The notes under the pieces: generated by a model
What the model was told of the DNA's origin: nothing
Database searches by the model: none
The model's input: only the letters and a program-made list of their open reading frames with translations
Position numbers and translations under genes: made by a program
Shown: positions 33,171 to 42,242 of the stretch, piece after piece
How the letters are laid out: the number at the start of each line of letters is the position of its first letter
Position numbering within the stretch: the first letter of the stretch is position 1
Source of the DNA: CAVPTL01 sp963708725
Lineage (GTDB): Bacteria > Actinomycetota > Thermoleophilia > Gaiellales > JAICJC01
Direction of reading: 5' to 3'
Assembly (NCBI GenBank): GCA_963708725.1
Contig: CAVPTL010000002.1
Span: forward strand, 66,632 to 130,631
DNA length: 64,000 nucleotides

Positions 33171-34451
33171 CTAGGCGGGGTCTCGGAGGATTGGGCAGGA
33201 CATGCAGCGTGGGCCGCCGCGTCCGCGTCCGAGCTCGGCTCCGGCGATGGTGATCACTTCGATGCCCTCGTGCCGAAGGCGCGTGTTGGTGTCGACATTT
33301 CGTTCGTAGGCGACGACGACTCCCGGCGAGACTGCCAGGACGTTGTTGCCGTCGTCCCACTGTTCGCGAGCAGCCTCGTAGCGGTCGCCTCCTGTTTCGA
33401 TCAGGCGGAGCTGATCGATGTCGAGTGCCTCTGCGAGCGCATCGAACAGGTCGGGAACCTGGGTGATCGAGAGTTCCCGTCCATCCGCCGCGGTGGCATC
33501 CTCGCTCGGTGAGAGCGAGTATGCGGTGAGGTTTTGGCGTAGCTCGGGGTAGATGGTGAACGCGTCGCGGTCGACCATCGTCATGACCGTGTCGAGGTGC
33601 ATCGCTGAGCGCCGCTTTGGGAGTACCACGGCGATCACTTGTCGGGCTGCACCGGCATCAAATAGCCGCTTGGCCATGGCCTCGACGGCGGCGGGTTGGC
33701 TGCGCTCGCCCATGCCGATCAAGACACAGCCGTTGCCGACAACCAGCACGTCGCCGCCTTCGAGCGTCGCCGGCTCACCCAGGTTATCGCTCCAAAACGT
33801 CGGCGCGGCCGCGGCGATGGAGGGGTGATGGCGGTAAATCAGATCAACGTTGACCGCTTCGCGAACGCGGGCGGGTTTGGCCATCGAGTTCACGGTGACG
33901 CCGTCGTAGATCCACGCTGACGTGTCGCGGGTGAACAGGTGGTTGGGAAGTGGCGCAAGCACGAACTCATCGCCGGCAGCGACCTGGGCCGCCAGCGAGG
34001 TACCCAACCGCGGCAGCTCGTCGAACGTGACTCCGGAGATCGCCACCTCGGTCAGATCTGCGGGTCCGAGCTCGGCCAGCCACCGGTTCAGATGCTTGGT
34101 GAGATGTGCGCCGTGTGCGGCGGCGTTCAGGATGGTGTTGATGAACCCGGCTCGAATCGGTGCACTTTCGAGCGTTTCGGCGAGTAGCTGGTGGAGGTAG
34201 AGCACCTCGACCCCGGCTTCAACCAGCGTGTCGGCGAAGGCATCGTGCTCCTGGCGGGCCCGCTTTACCCAAAGGACATCGTCGAATAGCAGGCTGTCCT
34301 TGTTGGTTGGGGTGAGCCGCTTCAACTCGTTCCCGGGGCGGTGCAGCATCACTCGACGGAGTGTCCCGACCTCGGATGAGACTCCCACGAGGGGGGCGGT
34401 GTGAGCGCCCCCCTGCGGGTCGACGGCGGTGTGCGTCAACTGGTCAGGCAT
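33171..34451 (-). CDS. arcA: Arginine deiminase
   Basis: 426 residues from the ATG at 34451, one base after the permease stop. Active-site segments are all present: LFTRDTSAWIYDGV, LEGGDVLVVGNGCVLIGMGERS, HLDTVMTMVDRD and the catalytic Cys in GGPRCMSCPI. It converts arginine to citrulline and ammonia in the cytoplasm, giving ATP (with arcB, arcC) and acid protection under low oxygen. Confidence 0.97.
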   Translation of the reverse strand: MPDQLTHTAVDPQGGAHTAPLVGVSSEVGTLRRVMLHRPGNELKRLTPTNKDSLLFDDVLWVKRARQEHDAFADTLVEAGVEVLYLHQLLAETLESAPIRAGFINTILNAAAHGAHLTKHLNRWLAELGPADLTEVAISGVTFDELPRLGTSLAAQVAAGDEFVLAPLPNHLFTRDTSAWIYDGVTVNSMAKPARVREAVNVDLIYRHHPSIAAAAPTFWSDNLGEPATLEGGDVLVVGNGCVLIGMGERSQPAAVEAMAKRLFDAGAARQVIAVVLPKRRSAMHLDTVMTMVDRDAFTIYPELRQNLTAYSLSPSEDATAADGRELSITQVPDLFDALAEALDIDQLRLIETGGDRYEAAREQWDDGNNVLAVSPGVVVAYERNVDTNTRLRHEGIEVITIAGAELGRGRGGPRCMSCPILRDPA

Positions 34452-34452
34452 G

Positions 34453-35898
34453 TCAGTGCCCAACCTTTTCGAAGGTGGTCGATGCGGTGACCGAGCCAGG
34501 TGCGAGCGGCGGGATGGTCGCGGCCTGGGTGGCGGCGTTCCTGGCGTTGCGCCACTTGATGTAGACGTAGACAGGGATGCCGGCCATGAGCAGCAGGAAG
34601 CCCTGGGCGATGTACTCCTGCCCGGCTCCGTAGATCATCCAGAACGAGTAGGCAAAGGCCAGGATCGCGATCGTTGCATCGCGTGCAACCCGGCGGCCGG
34701 TGAAGTTCTCGCGATCGTTGAACATCTGCATCAGCTGGGCCGCTGCCGCAAATGCGTACGGCACCAGCGTGGTCAGCGTCGCCAGGATGATGACCTTGGT
34801 GAAGGTGTCGGTCAGAGACGACTGGTAGTTCATCGCCATCAGCCCGGTGAGCAGCACCGACGAGGCCACGAGACCGACGATTGGCGTCTTGCGGGTTCCG
34901 CTGACCTGTGCAAACTGGCGCGGGAAGAGCCCGTCTTCAGCGGCGGCCAGAGGAATGCGGCCCTGGATCAGAATCCAACCGTTCAGCGCCCCGAAGGTCG
35001 AGATCATCGCAACCGCCGCGATCAGCTTTCCGGGAGACACACCGAGCACCGAGTTTCCGAACATGACCTGGGCGGCGTCGGCGAACGGCGCCGGCGAGTT
35101 TGCGAGCTTGGCGCTTGGAATGACACCCATCACAGCGACCGTCGAAATCACATACAGCGCGGTCACGGCGAGGGTTCCGAAGATCGTGGCGCGGGGCAAT
35201 GTCCGCTTGACGTCCTTGATCTCCTCGGCCGGCACGGTCGCCGACTCCAGACCCAGGAATGCCCACAGTGTCAGTGTCGCCGCGAATGAGATGGCGTGGA
35301 AATGACCGATCAGGCTGCCGTGGTTGGGATCAAACGGGGAGAAGTTGGCGGTGTTGATGTAGAACAGTCCGATCACGCCGATCAGCAGCAGCGGTACGAA
35401 CTTGAGGACGGTGGTGACGACCTGCATCACTCCCGACTCCCGCACGCCGGCCATGTTGACGAGCGTCAGCCCCCAGATAACCGCGAGTCCGAGCCCGAAG
35501 GCGAGCGCGTTATTGGTAGCGAGACTCGGCCAAAAGACGCTGGCGTAGCTGACGAAGATGACCGCGATGGCGGCGTTTCCCGCCCAGGCCGCGATCCAGT
35601 AGCCCCAGGCAGTCCAGAAGCCTGCGAAGTCGCCGAATGCGATGCGCGTGTACGCATACGGTCCGCCGGTGCGGGGATACGCGCGGCCCAGGTTGGCGAA
35701 TACCAGCGCCAGGAGAATCGCACCGGCGCCGGTGAATAGCCAGGCCAGCAGCGCGATTGGGCCGGTGCCGGCGAGTGCGGAGGGAAGTCCGAACACGCCC
35801 GAACCGACCATGTTTCCGACCACGAGCGCCGTGGCCATCGAGAGGCCAAGCGACCGCTTGAGCTTGGGGCGCTTTGCGCTGCTGGATACCACTGACAT
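34453..35898 (-). CDS. APC-family amino acid permease, probable arginine/ornithine exchanger
   Basis: 481 residues from the ATG at 35898 after AGGGGGATCGTC. About 12 helices; the first carries GNMVGSGVFGLPSAL, the APC substrate-loop motif, and later ATVPAEEIKDVKRTLPRA. The family includes ArcD-type arginine/ornithine antiporters. First gene of the arc operon, so exchange of arginine against ornithine is likely; ArcD itself is not certain from sequence. Confidence 0.88.
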   Translation of the reverse strand: MSVVSSSAKRPKLKRSLGLSMATALVVGNMVGSGVFGLPSALAGTGPIALLAWLFTGAGAILLALVFANLGRAYPRTGGPYAYTRIAFGDFAGFWTAWGYWIAAWAGNAAIAVIFVSYASVFWPSLATNNALAFGLGLAVIWGLTLVNMAGVRESGVMQVVTTVLKFVPLLLIGVIGLFYINTANFSPFDPNHGSLIGHFHAISFAATLTLWAFLGLESATVPAEEIKDVKRTLPRATIFGTLAVTALYVISTVAVMGVIPSAKLANSPAPFADAAQVMFGNSVLGVSPGKLIAAVAMISTFGALNGWILIQGRIPLAAAEDGLFPRQFAQVSGTRKTPIVGLVASSVLLTGLMAMNYQSSLTDTFTKVIILATLTTLVPYAFAAAAQLMQMFNDRENFTGRRVARDATIAILAFAYSFWMIYGAGQEYIAQGFLLLMAGIPVYVYIKWRNARNAATQAATIPPLAPGSVTASTTFEKVGH

Positions 35899-35940
35899 GA
35901 CGATCCCCCTGACGAGATGGGCTGAAGTTGCCTGCCCATT

Positions 35941-35958
35941 GCACCTCCACACAGGTGC
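35941..35958 (-). other. Hairpin in the leader of the arc operon
   Basis: GCACCT and AGGTGC form a 6-bp stem with a 6-base loop, 43 bases before the permease start. A GTGGATCCAC palindrome (35969-35978) and GCGATCGC (35957-35964) lie beside it. The 232-base space 35899-36130 between the divergent permease and VIT1 genes holds no gene; these palindromes are the only structure I see, and may be operator or leader elements. Confidence 0.35.
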
Positions 35959-36130
35959 GATCGCATGGGTGGATCCACGGGATACCTACGCGGGAAACTA
36001 CGCAGCACCGGAGTGCATCCACGGATGGCGGGGCATCAAGGGCGGTGAACAATCAGACGCACAATGTTGACGCCGCAGTCACCACCAATCCTTTGCAGAG
36101 GCCGGGCTGTTGCTCGGTAAAGTCGCATCC

Positions 36131-36835
36131 ATGGAAAAGCTGCCCCGACCAGCGGAGCGCCATCTCAGCAGTCGCGTAAATTGGCTGCGGGCCGCCGTAC
36201 TCGGCGCAAACGACGGGATCGTCTCGGTCGCCGCGATCATCGTGGGCGTGGCTGCCGCTCATTCGACGCGTTCTGCCATCGTGACCGCGGGGGTGGCCGG
36301 GCTTGTCGCCGGCGCCGCGTCGATGGCAGCGGGAGAGTACGTCTCGGTCAGCACACAGGCTGATTCGGAACGGGCGGACCTCGCTCTCGAACGCCGAGAG
36401 CTCGTCGACGACCCGGACGGCGAGCAGGCCGAGCTCGCCGAGATTTACCGGGAGAGGGGACTCTCGCGGCAGTTGGCAGAGGACGTGGCAGCCGAGCTCA
36501 GTGCCAGCGACGATCTTCTCGCGGTCCATGCTCGTGACGAGCTTGGTATGACTGCGCTCTCCCACGCCCGGCCGTTCCAGGCGGCGGGCGCTTCGGCGGC
36601 CTCGTTCACGGTTGGCGCGGCTCTGCCGTTACTGGCGGTGATTCTTGCTCCCGCCTCTCTACGGATAACGCTGACGATGGTGGCGACGCTTCTCGCGCTC
36701 GGGCTAACCGGTTGGGCTGGGGCACGCCTGGGTGGTGCACCTGCTGGTCGAGGCACGCTGCGGGTGCTCATCTGGGGAGTCGCGGCGATGGCACTCACGA
36801 TGCTTGTCGGGCGCCTCGTGGGCGCCACGGTATGA
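36131..36835 (+). CDS. VIT1/CCC1-family transporter
   Basis: 234 residues from the ATG at 36131. Signature LRAAVLGANDGIVSVAAIIVGVAAA and AGAASMAAGEYVSVSTQADSERADL are typical of the family, with five helices and a cytoplasmic charged stretch (ERRELVDDPDGEQAELAEIYRERGLS). Eukaryotic members load Fe2+ or Mn2+ into vacuoles; bacterial ones export or move these metals. No iron box was found before it. It is divergent from the arc operon. Confidence 0.9.
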   Translation: MEKLPRPAERHLSSRVNWLRAAVLGANDGIVSVAAIIVGVAAAHSTRSAIVTAGVAGLVAGAASMAAGEYVSVSTQADSERADLALERRELVDDPDGEQAELAEIYRERGLSRQLAEDVAAELSASDDLLAVHARDELGMTALSHARPFQAAGASAASFTVGAALPLLAVILAPASLRITLTMVATLLALGLTGWAGARLGGAPAGRGTLRVLIWGVAAMALTMLVGRLVGATV

Positions 36836-36843
36836 ACTCTGGA

Positions 36844-38187
36844 TCAGGGGCGGGGCAGTGTGACGGTCGCGGTTGTGCCCCCGCCCGGTCGATCGTCGAG
36901 CGCGATCGTGCCGTTCTGGGCCTCGACCAGCGCCTTGGAGATCGCGAGGCCGAGTCCGACGCCGGTTCCGTCGTGTGCGAACCGGTTGAACAACCGACCG
37001 CGGATCGCCGGGTCGATTCCGCTCCCCCTGTCTGACACGGAGATCCGAACATGACCATCGTCTGCGGCGGCGGTGAGTTCGACGGGTGTCATTTCAGGGC
37101 TGTGCTCGTCAGCATTTCGCGCCAGGTTGAGAATGATCTGGCGTAGCACGTCGGGGTCGGCGGACACCAGAAGATCGCCGGGCGCGGCCACTGTCCAGTC
37201 CCGGGTATGCAGTCGCCGGAACTGCGACGCGATCGACTCGAGCAGCGGCTCGACGGCGACTTGCACGATGCTCAGCCGCTCGGTCTCGGTGGCTCGGGCG
37301 AGTTGAAGCAAGCCGTCCACGAGTCTCGCCATCCGGTCGATCTCATCGATGGCAACCTCAAGCGCCTCGTTGCGCTCGGTGGCGGTGGCCTCGGGATTTT
37401 CTTCAAGCAGTTCGAGATGTCCGCGGGCGATCGTGAGCGGCGTGCGCAGCTCGTGTGACGCGTCTTCGAGGAACTGTTGCTGGGCGTCGAATGCGGCTTG
37501 AAGCCGGTTGAGCATCCGGTCGATGGCACCCGCCACTGCGCCGATCTCGTCTTGATTTTTGAGCCCGGTACGGAGACTGAGCGCGTCGGGCGCGACCTCG
37601 TTTGCCAGGCTGGTGATGGTTTCCAACGGCCTCAATCCTCGTCTGGTAGCAACCCACGCGCCGATGAACGTGAGGACGATCCCCACCGCGCCGGCGATGA
37701 TGGTGGCGTGGAGTAATCCCTCCTCTGACTCGGTGAACGGTTGGAGCGGCGCCGCTGCCAGCGCGTACTCCCCGGCATCGATTGGGACGCTTGCGATCCT
37801 GAAACTCCCGTCTGGCAGGTGCAGCGTGGCCACGTGCTCGTGGCCGTCCAACATGTTCTGGGAACGGGCTTCTGCGAGCAGCAGTCTCGCGTCGCTGTTT
37901 GAGGCGACGATCTTGTGATCGTCGACGAGGGCGAGCAGATGGCCGGCCGCGACGGCCTCTCGGGCGTTGACGAATCGCTCTGTGGACGGCGATTCGCTGC
38001 CGTGTTCGCTGCCTTCGGCCCGGCTGCCGAGGTTGCGGGCATCGACGCGCAGCGAATTGTCGACGCGGTTGAGGGTCTCGTGGCGGGTGAATCCGTAGAC
38101 GGTGAGCAGGCTGATTGCCAGAACGACCACAGCGAGCGCTGCGTAGAGCAGCGCCAGGCGCGTGCGAAGCGAGGCTCTCCCGATCAC
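36844..38187 (-). CDS. Sensor histidine kinase (HAMP, HisKA)
   Basis: 447 residues, GTG start overlapping the response regulator stop (GTGA). Two membrane helices (LALLYAALAVVVLAISLLTVYGF and ATIIAGAVGIVLTFIGAWVA) bracket an extracytoplasmic sensor of about 130 residues. HAMP, then His245 in DASHELRTPLTIARGH, N-box NLARNADEHSPE, and DRGSGIDPAIRGRLF/GTGVGLGLAISK. Pairs with the preceding regulator; the redox operon divergent from the pair is a possible target. Confidence 0.94.
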   Translation of the reverse strand: MIGRASLRTRLALLYAALAVVVLAISLLTVYGFTRHETLNRVDNSLRVDARNLGSRAEGSEHGSESPSTERFVNAREAVAAGHLLALVDDHKIVASNSDARLLLAEARSQNMLDGHEHVATLHLPDGSFRIASVPIDAGEYALAAAPLQPFTESEEGLLHATIIAGAVGIVLTFIGAWVATRRGLRPLETITSLANEVAPDALSLRTGLKNQDEIGAVAGAIDRMLNRLQAAFDAQQQFLEDASHELRTPLTIARGHLELLEENPEATATERNEALEVAIDEIDRMARLVDGLLQLARATETERLSIVQVAVEPLLESIASQFRRLHTRDWTVAAPGDLLVSADPDVLRQIILNLARNADEHSPEMTPVELTAAADDGHVRISVSDRGSGIDPAIRGRLFNRFAHDGTGVGLGLAISKALVEAQNGTIALDDRPGGGTTATVTLPRP

Positions 38188-38840
38188 GGTGTCATGCGGT
38201 AGCCGACGCCGCGAATCGTCTCGATGGAATCGGGCGCCAGCTTCTGCCTGAGATAGGCGATGTACACGTCGACGATGTTGGATTTCACGTCGGTCAGTGA
38301 GTCCCAGGCGCCGTCCACCAACTGCTGGCGCGAGAGCGTTTGGCCGACGTTTCGCATCAAATAGGCGAGCAGATTGAATTCACGATCCGACAGAACAAAC
38401 AGTCCGAGCGGGGACTCCAGCTCGCGCTTGTAGGTGTTGAGTCGTGCGTCTCGGACGCGCAGCACCTCTGCCTGAGGCTCGATATCGCGTCGGATCTGAG
38501 CGCGAATACGGGCTGTGAGTTCCCGGAACGAAAACGGTTTGACGACGTAATCGACCGCTCCCAACTCCAGCCCATGGATTCGATCCTCGACCGCCGAGCG
38601 GGCGGTGAGCATGATGACCGGTACCCCGGGAACCACTCCTCGCAGCGCCTCCAGCAACTCGAAACCGTCCACCTCAGGCAGCATCACATCCAGGACGACC
38701 AGGGTCGGGGCGTTTGCTCGCGCCAGCGACAACGCATCATCAGCGTTTGCCGCCGACTCGACCTCGAACCCCTGCGCACGGAGGCCTCGTTCCAACAGCT
38801 CTCTCAGGCGCGGCTCGTCATCGACTACGAGAAGATGCAT
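38184..38840 (-). CDS. OmpR-family response regulator
   Basis: 218 residues. MHLLVVDDEPRLREL has the acidic pair, VVLDVMLPEVDGF the phospho-acceptor Asp51, LTARSAVEDRI and YVVKPFSFRE the switch residues; the C-terminal winged helix ends ETIRGVGYRMTP. No ribosome site precedes the ATG, and a 14-bp perfect palindrome lies four bases upstream of it, possibly an autoregulatory site. Confidence 0.94.
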   Translation of the reverse strand: MHLLVVDDEPRLRELLERGLRAQGFEVESAANADDALSLARANAPTLVVLDVMLPEVDGFELLEALRGVVPGVPVIMLTARSAVEDRIHGLELGAVDYVVKPFSFRELTARIRAQIRRDIEPQAEVLRVRDARLNTYKRELESPLGLFVLSDREFNLLAYLMRNVGQTLSRQQLVDGAWDSLTDVKSNIVDVYIAYLRQKLAPDSIETIRGVGYRMTP

Positions 38841-38844
38841 GAGT

Positions 38845-38858
38845 TGACGGTACCGTCA
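38845..38858. promoter_or_regulatory. Perfect palindrome before the response regulator
   Basis: TGACGGTACCGTCA, 14 bases, perfectly symmetrical, ends four bases before the ATG of the response regulator and about 115 bases before the divergent redox operon. It could be an operator for either direction. OmpR-type proteins more often use direct repeats, so another regulator is possible. Confidence 0.45.
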
Positions 38859-38972
38859 CATGGCAGAACCACGACGAGTTGCGTGAGAGAGTCTTAATGC
38901 ACGCCGGCCCACCTCGTTGCGTAACTGGCACTCAGTGAGAACCCGTTCATGTTCCGCCGCCAGAGTTGGAGC

Positions 38973-39323
38973 ATGGATCCTCACCGGATACGCCAACGCG
39001 ATCGAGGCCGCGCCAGGGTAACACGGCTGACACAAATCATCGGGGCAACGGCGGCGTCGCTCGCGCTCGTCGCTTCGGTGGCTGCCGCGCGCGTGAACCC
39101 GGGGAAGTTCACGTCGCCCCCAACCCCGTCGACCGTGCAGGTGAGGCAAGCAACCGGCACGCACAATCACGCTACACATCGCCACGCGTCTGAGTCGGAT
39201 GGATCGGCATCCAACCCGACCACGGAGCCCGCCACGGGGTCTCAAGCTCCCAGTCCCACCACCACGGCCCCTCCGGTGACGACCACCACGACGCCCCCAG
39301 CGACGGTATCGGGCGGATCGTGA
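38973..39323 (+). CDS. Thr/Pro/His-rich secreted or anchored protein, first gene of redox operon
   Basis: 116 residues from the ATG at 38973 (ribosome site TTGGAG is close). One hydrophobic segment (TQIIGATAASLALVASVAAARV) is a signal peptide or anchor. The rest is a low-complexity tail: a His-rich stretch (THNHATHRHASES) and Pro/Thr repeats (TTTAPPVTTTTTPP). In comparable operons an FMN-binding-domain protein with such a signal and linker stands beside ApbE, but here the protein ends in PATVSGGS without that domain. The stop overlaps the ApbE GTG (GTGA). Confidence 0.72.
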   Translation: MDPHRIRQRDRGRARVTRLTQIIGATAASLALVASVAAARVNPGKFTSPPTPSTVQVRQATGTHNHATHRHASESDGSASNPTTEPATGSQAPSPTTTAPPVTTTTTPPATVSGGS

Positions 39324-40252
39324 CCGGGAGCGCCCAACTCGAAGCCCTCGGGACGGGCGTCGCGGTGATCGTCACCAACCCTCACCGATTGAGCGATGCC
39401 GTGGTGGCGGTTGTCGCAGAGCTGGAACTCGTCGATGCGACGTGCAGCCGTTTTCGGGTGGACTCCGAGTTGATGTCGGTCGAGCCCGGTCTCGAGACGC
39501 AGGTAAGTCCCCTGTTGTATGAGGCGCTGGGCGTTGCAGTACACGCGGCAGAGACAACTGACGGGCTGGTCGACCCGACCGTCGGAGGGGCGCTCGTGGG
39601 GCTGGGATACGACCGCGACTACTCCAACGTATGTGACTCCGAATCGCCGCCTCCAACCAGACAACGAGTACCCAGCTGGACGGCAATCCACCTTGACCGA
39701 GATCGTCACACCGTTGCCATCGACGCGGATGTGACTGTGGATCTCGGTGCCACTGGAAAGGCGCTGGCGGCCGACCGCGCCGCCACCCGCGCCGCGCTCG
39801 CCGCCGACTGCGGAGTGTTGGTGAACCTGGGTGGCGACATCTCGGTCGCCGGGTCGGCACCCGACGGGGGCTGGCCAATCGGGATCGCCGACTCGCATCG
39901 AGAATCCCCGGAGCTCGTCGACCAAACCGTCGTCATTCACCACGGCGGGATCGCGACCTCCAGTGTGACGACTCGGAAGTGGACGCGATCAGGCGTTTCC
40001 TGCCACCACATCGTCGACCCCGCACTGGGGATATCGGCCACGGTGGTGTGGCGCACCGTCTCTGTCGCCGCTGCTTCGTGCGTCACGGCAAACACTCTGA
40101 GCACCGCCGCGATCGTCGACGGTGCAAGCGCTCTCGGCCGACTCGCTCGCCTGGGATTGCCGGCGCGCCTGGTTGCAGCGGATGGGTCGGTGGTCACCGT
40201 CGGTGGTTGGCCTGCCGACGCGGCCCGCCTGGGTTCGGAGCTTTCGAGGTGA
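39320..40252 (+). CDS. apbE: FAD:protein FMN transferase (ApbE family)
   Basis: 310 residues, GTG start. LGTGVAVIVT, VDATCSRFRVDSELM, DLGATGKALAADRAA, VLVNLGGDISV and HHIVDPALG are ApbE motifs; the enzyme moves FMN from FAD to a Thr or Ser of a target protein. No signal peptide or lipobox is visible, so it may be cytoplasmic or cotranslationally exposed. Its stop overlaps the next GTG. The usual target (FMN-binding domain) is not encoded here. Confidence 0.9.
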   Translation: MTGSAQLEALGTGVAVIVTNPHRLSDAVVAVVAELELVDATCSRFRVDSELMSVEPGLETQVSPLLYEALGVAVHAAETTDGLVDPTVGGALVGLGYDRDYSNVCDSESPPPTRQRVPSWTAIHLDRDRHTVAIDADVTVDLGATGKALAADRAATRAALAADCGVLVNLGGDISVAGSAPDGGWPIGIADSHRESPELVDQTVVIHHGGIATSSVTTRKWTRSGVSCHHIVDPALGISATVVWRTVSVAAASCVTANTLSTAAIVDGASALGRLARLGLPARLVAADGSVVTVGGWPADAARLGSELSR

Positions 40253-40917
40253 GCACCCAGACTCTGTGGTACCTCACGCGCGGTACCGGCATCGTCACCC
40301 TGATCCTGCTGACCCTCACGCTGGTACTCGGCATCGCCGGCACCACCGGCAACCGCTGGCTGACGATGCCACGGTTTGTGGTCGGCGGACTCCACCGCAA
40401 CGTCTCGTTGCTGGTGGTCGTGTTCGTGGGCATTCACGTTGCCACTTCCATACTTGACCCCTACGCCGGGATCAGGTTGATCGACGCGGTAGTGCCGCTC
40501 GTGTCGGTCTACCGACCGCTCTGGATCGGGCTTGGAGCAGTCACTCTCGATCTCCTTGCCGCCGTCGTCGTCACAAGTTTGATCCGAGTGCGGCTCGGAC
40601 TCCGCACGTGGCGAGCGGTGCACTGGTCTGTGTATGTGATTTGGCCGGTCGCAGTGGTGCACGCGCTTGGCTCCGGATCGGATGTCCAGTCCGGCCTTCT
40701 GATCGTCGTGGTCTCACTCTGCACCGCGCTTGCGATCACAGCCGTCGGTTGGCGGCTGCTCACCGCCGACGCCACGCTGCGTCAGCGCGCAGCGTTCACC
40801 GCAGCCGGCGTCACACTCGTGGTCGGCGTGACCGCATGGACACTCACCGGCCCGCTGCAACACGGCTGGGCCCGGTCGGCTTCCGAGATCCTGCGACCGG
40901 TGGGGGTCACGTGGTGA
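40249..40917 (+). CDS. Ferric-reductase-like transmembrane protein
   Basis: 222 residues, GTG start overlapping the apbE stop. Six helices; His pairs for heme in the helices GGLHRNVSLLVVVFVGIHVAT and RAVHWSVYVIWPVAVVHALGSG, the four-His pattern of the ferric reductase/NOX/MsrQ superfamily. It has no cytoplasmic flavin domain, so it needs a separate electron donor, probably the NuoF-like protein encoded next. Stop overlaps the next GTG. Confidence 0.87.
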   Translation: MSTQTLWYLTRGTGIVTLILLTLTLVLGIAGTTGNRWLTMPRFVVGGLHRNVSLLVVVFVGIHVATSILDPYAGIRLIDAVVPLVSVYRPLWIGLGAVTLDLLAAVVVTSLIRVRLGLRTWRAVHWSVYVIWPVAVVHALGSGSDVQSGLLIVVVSLCTALAITAVGWRLLTADATLRQRAAFTAAGVTLVVGVTAWTLTGPLQHGWARSASEILRPVGVTW

Positions 40918-42242
40918 CATCCGCTGCCGTGACGATTCGACGCGACCTTGGCGTCGCCGCGCCGCCCAAAAACGTGCCCCGATTGCTGGCCGGCGTTCGT
41001 GCTCAGCACGGTCGGATGGGCCTTGAGGCTCACACACAGTGGTACGGCGAACCGTTCTCACCAGACCTCGTTGCCCGAGGCCGTCTCACCGATCTCATCG
41101 GGCGGGCAGGGCTGACCGGGCGCGGAGGTGCGGGGTTTCCCACCTCTCGGAAACTCGAAGCAGTGGGTCGCCGCCGAGGTGGCGCGGTGGTCGTGATCAA
41201 TGCGATGGAGGGTGAGCCCGCTAGTGCAAAGGACCGCTACCTGCTGTGCGTGGCTCCCCACCTGGTGCTGGACGGCGCCGCCCTCGCATCCTTGGAAGTC
41301 GGTGGCGATGCGGTTGCCATCGCCGTGCGTCGCGACCGCCCCGACGCAGTCCACTCGCTCAACCGCGCGCTGGACGAGCGCCGGCGCCTCGGCATAGATC
41401 ACGTAGATCCAACGGTGCACACCGGCCCGCCGCGGTTCGTTGGTGGCGAGGAAACGGCGTTGGTGCACTGGCTCAACGGAGGCCCCATCCGACCCTTGGC
41501 GGTCCCGCCGCGACCGTTCGAACGGGGAGTTGGCGGAAAACCGACGCTGATCTTGAATGCAGAGACGGCCGCCCACATCGCGCTCATCGCGCGATACGGC
41601 AGCGCATGGTTTCGCCAGGTCGGCACAGGTGAGGTGCCGGGTACCGCGCTCATGACCATTGGCGGCGCCATCTCGCAAAGCGGCGTCGCCGAGGTCGCAA
41701 TCGGACAACCCCTTGCGACGATCATCGAGGCATGTGATCCGACCTCCGAACCGGAGATGCTGCTTGCAGGAGGGTATTTCGGCGGCTGGCTTCCGTGGTC
41801 AACGGCCACCCGATTAACCACGGACCCTCATCAGCTGCGCGCGGCCGGCGCCGGCCTCGGGGCCGGAATCCTGATCGCAGCCCCTTCCGGCACCTGCGTC
41901 CTCGCCGAGACTGCGCGAATCGTCGCCTACCTCGCGCGCGAAAGTGCGGGACAGTGCGGCCCGTGTTTCAACGGCGTGGCCGCCGTCGCCGCAGATCTCG
42001 GTCAGCTCAACTCATCGGACGCCAGCCCGGCCATCACTCGGCGACTGCGGCGAAGAGTGGAGGTGATCGACGGCCGAGGAGCATGCGCGCTTCCTGACGG
42101 AGTCCGCCGGCTCGTCACCAGCGCACTCGACGGCTTCCCCGAGCACCTCGAGCTGCACGAACGTCACGGCGCATGCCACGACGCTCACCGCCTCTCTCTA
42201 CCGCTGTCCTCGACCCCGCTTACCGAGGACGCGTGGCGATGA
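40914..42242 (+). CDS. NuoF-like NADH dehydrogenase module (FMN, 4Fe-4S)
   Basis: 442 residues, GTG at 40914 overlapping the previous stop (a GTG at 40911 is also in frame). FMN-site motif GRGGAGFPTSRKLE and NADH-side motif NAMEGEPASAKDR are present. The 4Fe-4S site is ESAGQCGPC plus CALPDG, giving all four Cys expected. This is the 51-kDa complex I subunit type (also in RnfC and formate dehydrogenases), here without NuoE or NuoG. Likely feeds electrons from NADH to the ferredoxin and membrane partners of the operon. Confidence 0.9.
   Translation: MTSAAVTIRRDLGVAAPPKNVPRLLAGVRAQHGRMGLEAHTQWYGEPFSPDLVARGRLTDLIGRAGLTGRGGAGFPTSRKLEAVGRRRGGAVVVINAMEGEPASAKDRYLLCVAPHLVLDGAALASLEVGGDAVAIAVRRDRPDAVHSLNRALDERRRLGIDHVDPTVHTGPPRFVGGEETALVHWLNGGPIRPLAVPPRPFERGVGGKPTLILNAETAAHIALIARYGSAWFRQVGTGEVPGTALMTIGGAISQSGVAEVAIGQPLATIIEACDPTSEPEMLLAGGYFGGWLPWSTATRLTTDPHQLRAAGAGLGAGILIAAPSGTCVLAETARIVAYLARESAGQCGPCFNGVAAVAADLGQLNSSDASPAITRRLRRRVEVIDGRGACALPDGVRRLVTSALDGFPEHLELHERHGACHDAHRLSLPLSSTPLTEDAWR

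Noticed and set aside
40914..42242. NuoF-like protein as part of complex I
   Set aside because: No other nuo gene is near, and the ferredoxin, ApbE and ferric-reductase-like neighbours indicate another system.
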